In this document: one piece after another, positions 16,026-24,700 of the stretch | How positions within the stretch are numbered: position 1 is the stretch's first letter | Layout of the letters: each line of letters begins with the position of its first letter | DNA from: a virus | Reading direction: 5' to 3' (one strand) | IMG/VR virus record: IMGVR_UViG_3300020005_000011 | Span: 1-45,654 of that record | Length of the DNA stretch: 45,654 nt | Position numbers and translations under genes: made by a program | The notes under the pieces: model-generated | Databases searched by the model: none | What the model was told of the DNA's origin: nothing | The model's input: the letters and a program-made list of their open reading frames with translations, nothing else

Positions 16026-18080
16026 ATGGCAGTTGATCCGTTAGTACAAACTCAGACTGTACCTAATCCTGCAGCAGGATCGACTTTTACGTCGCCTGCA
16101 GTAGAGCAGCAATATCAGAATCCGTATACCCAAAACGGACAGACTTTTTTTGCACAATCTCCTACAACAAATCCTCCTGCTGCTGCTCCTACTGTTGTCA
16201 GTGCTGATAAAGCAAGTCAAGATTTAGCAGCAAAACAAGCAAGCTTGAATACTACTAGTGCTGCAATGTCAGCACAGTCTGCAAATACTGCTGCAACTAC
16301 TGCTAATGCAAATGCACAATCTCAGCAAGCAAAACCTGTCACTGCAGAAGATATACAAAAAGCAGTGAAAGGCGGTTATGATTATGCAAGTATAGGACTG
16401 CAGCCAAATCCTCCTGACGCTAGTAAAACTTATGATACAACATCAGCTCCTCAAGGATACAAGTACATGTATGACAGTGCAGGAAATAGAGTTCAAGTTC
16501 CTGAATCTCCTGCTGACACGACTAATGACGAATTAAAAAGAATCCAAGAAAAGCAAGATCAAGCTTATCAAACTGTACAAAGCCAATTGACACAGCTGCA
16601 GCAAGGGACTTTTCCTTTGACTGTAGACCAGCAGGCTCAAGTCAATGCATTAACTCAGCAATTTGAGCAGTTAAAAGCGCAGCAAAGATTAACTAATGCA
16701 AATTATGAAGGTGGTGTAACTAATGCAGGAATAGCAGCAGGAAGAAACAGATACGCTCCTGAAATAGAATTAGGAAATATTATGAGTACTGTGAGTGCAG
16801 GAATTGCTAAAATTGCAGATATTGATGCAAAAGCTGCAAGTGCAATAGCTCAATTAAGACAAGGCTTTGCTGACAATAATTACAAACTCATAAATGCAAG
16901 CTATGAAGCTGCAAGCAAGTATTTTAGTGAAAAGTCAAATACAGTCCAGCAAATGAGTGATAATGTCAGGCAGCAAGCTCAAGATGCTATAGCTCAGCAC
17001 CAGAGAGATGTAGAGCAGCAGAGATATGACCAGCAAAGAAGTGATGCTGCAATAAAATTCGCTCAAGAAAATAAAGTCACACTTCCATTTTATTTATTAG
17101 GCAACACTGCAATAGATGCTCGAACTGGAGACCCTGTTGATTTAGCAACATATCAGAAATTAACTGGACAACAAGTTGGTCTTCCTGAAGATCAGACTGA
17201 TTTTAGTAAAATTCAAACTGGACTTCAAAGTCCAGCTGATAGAGCTGCAGCTCAAAGTGCTTCTCAATATCAGCAAACATTTGCAGAGAACAGAAGACAA
17301 TTTAATGTTACAGAAGCAAGACAGCGTGCTCAATTTGCAGCAACTCAAGTTAAAGCAAGTGTTGGAGCAGATACTGTTGATGGTTTAGCTCAACAGTTAG
17401 TTTCTGGTAATTTAGCACCTTCTGAATTATCAAAACGCTCAACAGGAGTTGGAAGTTATAGTTCTATACTTGCTGCTGCAGATAAATATGCAATGGCAAC
17501 TACTGGTAAACATTTTAATATTGCCCAAGCAGACAGAGATTATAAGTTTGCAAATTCAGCTGGAACTCAAAATACTTTGAATTATTTGAAAAGCTTAGTT
17601 GGAACGACAACCGAACCTGGAAATTTGGGTGAATTGAAAACTTTATCTGATTCTGTTAGTAGAACTAAATTTCCAAAACTTAATGACGCAGCAGCATGGG
17701 CAAGGATTCAATCTGGTGATCCTACTATTACTGCTTATTATGCAACAGTTACTGAAGTCGCTGACCAAATTGCTAAGATATTGCAAGGCGGTGGAACAGG
17801 AAGTGGAACAAGTGATGCAAAATTAGCTCAAGCACAAGCTCTATTCCAAAGCGGATTTAATAAACAACAGATTGAAGCGACTATAAATGCAATGAAGCCT
17901 TTGCTAATGAATCGGGCAAAAAGTATGATTGGAGACAATCCTTATTTGTCTGATTATGCAGAAGAATTAGGATTGACTGAAAATATCCAATCTAAAGAAG
18001 ATTTTACTACTGCAGCTAAAGCAGAGGGCTGGAGTCCTGAAGAGATAAATTCATATTTGAAAAATAAAGGAATTCAATAG
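16026..18080 (+). CDS. Putative internal virion/ejection protein, 684 aa
   Basis: A Gln/Ala/Thr-rich, low-complexity N-terminal 150 residues is followed by long coiled-coil-like segments (ELKRIQEKQDQAYQTVQSQL; NVRQQAQDAIAQHQRDVEQ). This composition and its place between tail fibre and the 1224-residue polyvalent protein fit podoviral ejection (internal core) proteins. The C-terminal SKEDFTTAAKAEGWSPEEIN resembles a small helical domain also seen in lytic or packaging proteins. Function inferred from composition and order. Confidence 0.55.
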   Translation: MAVDPLVQTQTVPNPAAGSTFTSPAVEQQYQNPYTQNGQTFFAQSPTTNPPAAAPTVVSADKASQDLAAKQASLNTTSAAMSAQSANTAATTANANAQSQQAKPVTAEDIQKAVKGGYDYASIGLQPNPPDASKTYDTTSAPQGYKYMYDSAGNRVQVPESPADTTNDELKRIQEKQDQAYQTVQSQLTQLQQGTFPLTVDQQAQVNALTQQFEQLKAQQRLTNANYEGGVTNAGIAAGRNRYAPEIELGNIMSTVSAGIAKIADIDAKAASAIAQLRQGFADNNYKLINASYEAASKYFSEKSNTVQQMSDNVRQQAQDAIAQHQRDVEQQRYDQQRSDAAIKFAQENKVTLPFYLLGNTAIDARTGDPVDLATYQKLTGQQVGLPEDQTDFSKIQTGLQSPADRAAAQSASQYQQTFAENRRQFNVTEARQRAQFAATQVKASVGADTVDGLAQQLVSGNLAPSELSKRSTGVGSYSSILAAADKYAMATTGKHFNIAQADRDYKFANSAGTQNTLNYLKSLVGTTTEPGNLGELKTLSDSVSRTKFPKLNDAAAWARIQSGDPTITAYYATVTEVADQIAKILQGGGTGSGTSDAKLAQAQALFQSGFNKQQIEATINAMKPLLMNRAKSMIGDNPYLSDYAEELGLTENIQSKEDFTTAAKAEGWSPEEINSYLKNKGIQ

Positions 18081-18082
18081 AT

Positions 18083-21000
18083 ATGGCACGTAGGTCATTA
18101 GATGAGATATATAATCAGGTAAATTCTACAAAAGTCAAGAGAAGCTTGGATGATATTTATAATTCAAAAAATATTAGTCAAGATCCTCGTGACCAATTGT
18201 TAGAATATCAGAAACAGCAGTCAACTACTTCTAAAATTGGAAATTTCTTGACAAAACCATTAGCACCAGCTCAAGGAAATTTGGGAGATGTTGGCAGATT
18301 AGCTGCAAATATTCCAACAAGCGCAGTCGGATTTGGAGTAGGAGTAGCCAAATTTTTAAATCCTGTAGACAAATTAAAAAGTATATCTCAAGTTCCTGGA
18401 GCTGTCAGTGGTGCAAATAAAGATGTTAGTGCTATGGCTGAAGGAGAAGCTAATGTTACTCAATCTACTGAAAAATTAATTCAGGCAATTCATAAGAAAA
18501 GACAAGAAGGTGGAGATACTACTCATTTAGTTGGAATGTTAAAACAATTAAGCAGTAATACAACTCCTGATTTATCACAAGATTTGAGCAAAACTAAATT
18601 AGCAGGACATATGGCATCGAGTCTTATTCCATCAGAAGCTCCTAAGCATTTAGTTGAATCTATTAAACAATATAGTAGAGGAAATAAAGAAGCAGGTAAG
18701 ACATCATTATTAGAAGCAGAGAAAGCTTTTGTTAATAATCCAGTTGGAGAGACAGTTCCTTATTTTTTGTTTGCTAAACAGATTGCAGACAGTGCTGGTT
18801 ATGGTTCTGAATTTGATGCAACTGTTTCAAAGGTTACTAAACCAATTAGTACTGCTACTAAACTAGGATTAGATTATGTAAAAGCAGGAGCAAGCAAAGT
18901 TGGTGAAGTTGGAGGTAATATAGGTGCACAAGCTTTAGGACTTGGTGCTAAGGGGGGTGCAGAAAGTGTAAAACAAGGATTTCAAGCTGGTTTAGAGGGT
19001 GGTGAAGCTAAAACTGCTTTTACTCAATCGATGCGTGGACAAACTTCAGAATCGGCACCTGTAGAGAGTGCTCAAACAAGCTTGTCTAAAATGTATGAAG
19101 AGAAAAGTACTGCGTATCAAGATGCAATGGGCAAAATTAAAGTAGAAAATCCAAAGTCTCTTGATATTTCTCCTATGCTTGATGTTTATGAAAAACTAAA
19201 ATCTAATTTTAATGTTAGAACTAATTCAGATGGTAGTCTTGATTTTTCTCGTTCAAGTTTGACAGATAATTCTAAAAAAGTTGAAGCAATAGATAATCTT
19301 ATAAAAGACTGGGGAAGTCAAAAGGGAGACAGAACTGTCCAAGGAATTGATTTACTTAAACAGAATATTAGAAATTTTAGAGGAAATGATCCATCTTTGA
19401 ATAAATATGTGTCTGATGTTGCAAATTCAGTTCAAGATATAATCAGAGATGTTCCTGGATATAAAGATGTTATGTCTAAATATGGTGAAAGCATGGATAT
19501 GATTAAAGATATTCAAAAAGATTTGTCTACTAATGATAAAGCAACTGTATCACAAGGATTTAAAAAATTAACTGGTGCTCTAAAGCAAGACAATCAATTA
19601 AAAATTGATTTGATTCAAGAATTGTCAAAACGAGGAGATCCTAATCTTCTTAAACAAATTGCTGGAATGAATTTTAAAAATTTTGTTCCTACTGATATAT
19701 TTCGTGGTGGAATTGATTTATATGCTATCGGGCATTTAGTAGCAAGTTGGGGACTTGATCCGATTGCATGGGCAGAATTATTGTCAACTTCTCCTAGAGC
19801 TGTTGGTGAATTTGTTCAAGCATTAGGGAGTGCAATTAGAAAAGCAAAAGAAGCAGGAGTGATATTAAAAGGAGCAGCAGATAAAGCAGGTGGAATGATA
19901 AACAAAGCAGGAGAAATTGCAAATACAGACGTTAAAGACATTCCTTTAGGAAGTCAAGAAGGTTTTGCTCAGTTGGGTCCTAAACCAAAAGGAGAACCTA
20001 AGACTTTAAAAGGAGAAACTTTTAAATTTAATGTTCAAGATAAAATGAATAATAGAACAATTCCAATTGAAACCGATGTTTTATATCATGGAACTCAAAC
20101 TAAAAATTTAACAAAAATATCTAAAGAAGGACTTAAATCAGATTCATATTTAACTTCTTCTATACATATTGCTGGAGACTATTCATTAGAATCTAGATCA
20201 GGAGTAACTCAAGAAATAATTAGAATAGATCCTAAGTATATAAATGAAAAGAAATTGTTTGTTGATGAAGGCCATATGGGAATTGATTTTAAACCTAGCA
20301 GATTGAATGCATTTTTATATAAAGAAACCATTCCTCCTGAAGCACTTCAGAGAAAAATAGGAAATTCTTGGGAATCATTAATAAGTAAAACTCCTTCAGA
20401 ATTTAAAGGATTTAAAGATATAACAACTACTATTTTGGACAAACTCAAAGGCAAATCAGTAACATCTAAACAAGAAATTATGGATTTTACTAATAGCGGA
20501 GATATTAAGCAAGCAGAAAGAGATGTAATCAGAAACATGCTCAAAGATGAAGGAGACAAAGTTAATGTCAAAGAATTTGCTGATAAAGTCAAGACAGAAC
20601 TGTTGCCGTTGAAGAGAATGAATAGCAATGTTCCAAGATATGAGTCTGTAAGTCTTCCAGAGGAAGTAAGAGGAAATGTTGTGAACTACAAGGAGCATAT
20701 TTATAACTCTTCTATAAAAACGTCAGCAGGTGATGTTCACTTTGGTGGATTAATTGGAGAGTCTAATTATTTTGCCCATACAAGAGTAGAAGATGTTTTG
20801 CCTAAAGGAGTTAAGTTTAGCAAAACTCCATTGCAAATATCTGAAATGGCAAATGGAACTTTTGCAGTTGAAAAACAATATGGGACAGGAATTGTAAAAT
20901 CAGGATTTTCTTCAGAAAGGGCTGCACAGACATTTATGGATGAAAAACTTGGAGCACAATCTGTTAAAGGCGATACCCGTCGTGTCATTGAACTTCAATC

Positions 21001-21757
21001 AGATTTGTTTCAAAAAGGAAATTTAGAAAGAGAAGCTAAAACATTAGGAGAAAGACCAAATGTGGGTCCAAATGACAAATGGGAAGATTTAAATGTAACA
21101 ATGAAAAATGAATATAAAAATAAAGCTAATTTTGAAAAGATTAGAGATGCTAGAGAATCCGAAATTTCTAAACTCGAACCTTACCGCAACACTTGGCATG
21201 AACGAGTTATCAGAGAGGAAGTTAAACAAGCAGCCGTAGACGGCAAGACTAAACTGCAATTCCCCACAGGTGAAACTGCTATGAAGATAGAGGGATTAGG
21301 AGAAAGAACAACTTGGGCAGATTCAAATACAAATGTTAATTTAAAACCTGAACATTTGAAAGTAGGAAAGGAAATTAATGCTGATAATGATACAGGAGAT
21401 TGGATTATCACAGATGTTTTAGGTGATGGGAAATTTAAGGCTGTGCAAAAAAGTTATTTTGAAGGACATAGTAAGGAAGATATTGATTCTTTAATGACAG
21501 GAAAACATAAGATTTTGCAAGATAATTTTGAATCTAATAAAGAACAATTTGACATTTCAGGAAAGATTGATACAGAAAATCCAATTTATAAGTTTTATGA
21601 AAAGGAAGTTGGAAGATACTTAAAAAATAAATTTAATGCAATTCCAGTAACTGACAAACAAGGTGTAAAATGGTGGCAGATAGACATCAAACCTGAAATG
21701 AAGAATAAGCCTATCAATGCATTCTCAATTAAACAGCAAGAAAAGGTAATGGCTTAA
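18083..21757 (+). CDS. Large polyvalent ejection protein with ART-like domain, 1224 aa
   Basis: The N-terminus has two copies of a short RSLDxIYN motif (residues about 4-11 and 20-27). Residues about 70-650 are helical with Gly/Ala-rich patches. At about 667 there is LYHGTQTKNLTKISKEGLKS, the first motif of ADP-ribosyltransferase-fold domains (Tyr-His-Gly-Thr plus a downstream GLK), followed by the strand YLTSSIHIAGDY. The last 300 residues hold TWHERVIREEVKQAA and FPTGETAMK (about 1037-1070), then NPIYKFYEKEVGRYLKNKF, features shared with the C-terminal domains of phage polyvalent proteins injected with DNA. It is probably carried in the virion and delivered to the host. The ART acceptor is unknown. 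Confidence 0.7.
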   Translation: MARRSLDEIYNQVNSTKVKRSLDDIYNSKNISQDPRDQLLEYQKQQSTTSKIGNFLTKPLAPAQGNLGDVGRLAANIPTSAVGFGVGVAKFLNPVDKLKSISQVPGAVSGANKDVSAMAEGEANVTQSTEKLIQAIHKKRQEGGDTTHLVGMLKQLSSNTTPDLSQDLSKTKLAGHMASSLIPSEAPKHLVESIKQYSRGNKEAGKTSLLEAEKAFVNNPVGETVPYFLFAKQIADSAGYGSEFDATVSKVTKPISTATKLGLDYVKAGASKVGEVGGNIGAQALGLGAKGGAESVKQGFQAGLEGGEAKTAFTQSMRGQTSESAPVESAQTSLSKMYEEKSTAYQDAMGKIKVENPKSLDISPMLDVYEKLKSNFNVRTNSDGSLDFSRSSLTDNSKKVEAIDNLIKDWGSQKGDRTVQGIDLLKQNIRNFRGNDPSLNKYVSDVANSVQDIIRDVPGYKDVMSKYGESMDMIKDIQKDLSTNDKATVSQGFKKLTGALKQDNQLKIDLIQELSKRGDPNLLKQIAGMNFKNFVPTDIFRGGIDLYAIGHLVASWGLDPIAWAELLSTSPRAVGEFVQALGSAIRKAKEAGVILKGAADKAGGMINKAGEIANTDVKDIPLGSQEGFAQLGPKPKGEPKTLKGETFKFNVQDKMNNRTIPIETDVLYHGTQTKNLTKISKEGLKSDSYLTSSIHIAGDYSLESRSGVTQEIIRIDPKYINEKKLFVDEGHMGIDFKPSRLNAFLYKETIPPEALQRKIGNSWESLISKTPSEFKGFKDITTTILDKLKGKSVTSKQEIMDFTNSGDIKQAERDVIRNMLKDEGDKVNVKEFADKVKTELLPLKRMNSNVPRYESVSLPEEVRGNVVNYKEHIYNSSIKTSAGDVHFGGLIGESNYFAHTRVEDVLPKGVKFSKTPLQISEMANGTFAVEKQYGTGIVKSGFSSERAAQTFMDEKLGAQSVKGDTRRVIELQSDLFQKGNLEREAKTLGERPNVGPNDKWEDLNVTMKNEYKNKANFEKIRDARESEISKLEPYRNTWHERVIREEVKQAAVDGKTKLQFPTGETAMKIEGLGERTTWADSNTNVNLKPEHLKVGKEINADNDTGDWIITDVLGDGKFKAVQKSYFEGHSKEDIDSLMTGKHKILQDNFESNKEQFDISGKIDTENPIYKFYEKEVGRYLKNKFNAIPVTDKQGVKWWQIDIKPEMKNKPINAFSIKQQEKVMA

Positions 21758-21763
21758 ATTTCT

Positions 21764-24700
21764 ATGGACAAGAAAGCTAAAAAATTAATAAAGAAAGCTG
21801 CTTTTCAGCAAGATCCTATTGGAGCTAATAATTCAGAGCTTCAAGAGACCAATGACCATTTGGGAGACATTAAGGATATGCTTTCAAGCGACAAAGTAAA
21901 ACAAATCAGCAATGCTGGAGAATTTGTTACTAATTTCTTGTCGAGCATTAAGGGTGATAAGGGCGATATAGGGGCTACAGGACCAATAGGTAAGGATTCT
22001 ACTGTCCCTGGTCCTCAAGGCCCTCCAGGGAGTGATTCTAACCTTCCAGGGCCTATCGGGCCAGCAGGTGTTGACGGATATACTCCTATTAAAGACATTG
22101 ACTATTTTGACGGTGAAAAAGGTGAAAAGGGAGATAAAGGTGATAAAGGAGATACTGGTTTAGCTGGAATAAATCCAGACCCTAAAGATGTAATTGGTTT
22201 AATGAAAGTTTTGCCTGAAAAGGACAAACTTGACATTTCACATTTACGAAATAGTGCTCAATTGTCTAGTGCTGTAGGAAAATTAGGAAAAATCAATTTT
22301 GACGACTTACGTTGGCATGGAGGAGGAATCAGCAATATTACAGCAGGTGAAAATATTAATATTACAGGTACAGGTTCAACTTCTGACCCTTTATTGATTG
22401 AAGGAAATGAAAGCACTGTAGGTTATCAAGCATTTTATAATGGTGGACCAAGCGGATCGAGTTATTCTATTGGACAAGCCTTTTCAGTAGATGGAGTAGA
22501 CTGGATTAGAGACGGAAATAATCCTTTAATCATTCCAGTAGCAGGGACATGGGAAGCTAATGTCGTCAAGGACCCGTGGGTGGTTGTTGTTAATAATATA
22601 ATTTATCTTTATTACGCAGGCTGGCGTTCTTCGACCAATAGATTCCAAATCGGTTTAGCCATTTCTAAAGACTATGGTCTGACATATACTAAATATTCAA
22701 CTAACCCGATAATTGCCAATGGCGGAGTGGGAACAGTAGATGAACGTAGAGCTATGTTCCCGACAGTTGTCTATGAAGCTGATGAAACAAATGTAAATAA
22801 AAAGTGGAAGATGTGGTATGCAGCAAGAGATGGAAATGATGTTGAAACTATTGCTTATGCATATTCAGCAGATGGTATAACATGGACTAAATTTGGTCGA
22901 GTCTTGAATGTTGGAAGTACAGGACAATTTGATGATACCGTTCTTCAAACTGGTGATGTTAAAAAGATTAATGGAACATATTATCTATTCTATGGTGCAG
23001 CAACTTCAGTTGCAGGAAGATATAAGTTTTCAGGTGGTTTAGCTACATTTACAGATTCTGAAGGAACTTATACAAAACAAGGTCAAATACTGACTAGTTT
23101 AGTTGATCAAGCACAAAATTTGACTGCTGATACTTTAACAGGGTCTAAAGTTGTGACTGTCGCTGATACTTCTGTTTTTGAAACTAATGAGTATGTTTTA
23201 ATTGGAGACACTAATAGCCAGCCATTATTGACTCGAATTGCTTCAATAGACTCAGCAACTCAAATAACTTTAAGAGATGCAGTAGCTAGTGATATAACAA
23301 CAGCTTTATCAGGAGCATTAAGAAGTGTATATCAATGGAGCATAACACCTAGAACAGTCTTTCGTGAGAATGGTCATTGGACAATGGCAGCAACTGTCTA
23401 CCAAGTGTTTTCAGATATGGGTTACTTACGAGAATATTCAGGTTGGGCATATAACTACAATACTTTACCGACAGGAGATTGGGTAATTGATGTAAGTCGA
23501 GGAATAGCATTAGAAACAGTACCAGCTACTTGGGAGACTAATTCAATTGAAAATTTTTCAATTATTCCACTTCGATTTGCAACTGCAGCACATTTGTTTG
23601 GTGAAAGTGGGGCTGGAGCAACAGGAGCCACTGGACCTGCTGGAGCAACTGGATCAAGCAGTGTTGGAGATTCAGTATCTTTTACAGTTTCTCAAACAGC
23701 TCATGGTTTTGTAGTAGGTGATGTCATCAAAGAATCAGGAACGGCCAATACATATGCAAAAGCTCAAGCTGATTCTGCTGCTAATGCAGAAGTAGTAGGA
23801 ATAGTCACTACAGTTACTAATGTTAATAGTTTTGCTTATACAACTCATGGCATAGTTATAGCAGGAGTTCCTGCTGTTGCTGCTGGTACAGTTTTATTTC
23901 TTTCTCCATCAAGTGCAGGAGCTTTAACTTCTACTGAGCCAACAAGTGTTGGACAAGTTAGTATACCTTTAGCTGTAGTTTTAGAAAATTCAGTAAGGAT
24001 GTTGTTTAACAATAAGAGGGGAGAAGTATTATCAACTCCTGCAATAGGTGCAACTGGATCGACAGGAGCTACTGGTCTTACTGGCTCTACTGGACCTATT
24101 GGAGCAACTGGACCAGTAGGTGCTACAGGTGCGACTGGTCCTGCTGGAGCTACTGGTGGAAGTGGTGCAACTGGTTCTGTTGCTAATATATTGCCACTTA
24201 ATATAACAAATGCTAATACTGTTGACCAATATAATGCGGCGAACGCCCAGACTTTCAGCATTTATAACAGGCGGGCTGATGCCAGCAATTATGAACGCTT
24301 CTCTCTTTTGTATGATGGCGGCGTTACCATGTATTTGTACACGAATCACAGTGGAGCTGGATATAACAATACCAATATCAGGATACAGGCTGACGGTAGC
24401 GTTAGTTTATATAACAACTCTCAGTCTGGTAGTGATTACAGTGGTATTGTCATTGATGGGAGTGGAGTTTTAATCACGGCCAGACCGACGTTTCCAATTA
24501 CTTTGACTCAAACAGGCGGCAATACCAGCACCAGCGGTACTTACACTGGAATCAGCATGACTCCGCTGTTTGCTCCTACTGCGACTTCCACAATGGTTGC
24601 TCGCGGTTTAGTTGTTAATCCGACTATCAACTACTCGGCAGGGACTCCTGGAGCTGGCTCATATGAAGCTTTAAAAATTTCAGTGATAGAAACTGCTCTC

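Noticed and set aside
23845-24349. Minus-strand ORFs opposite the collagen repeats
   Set aside because: They are Pro/Val- or Ser/Thr-rich mirror images of Gly-X-Y codons with no start signals.
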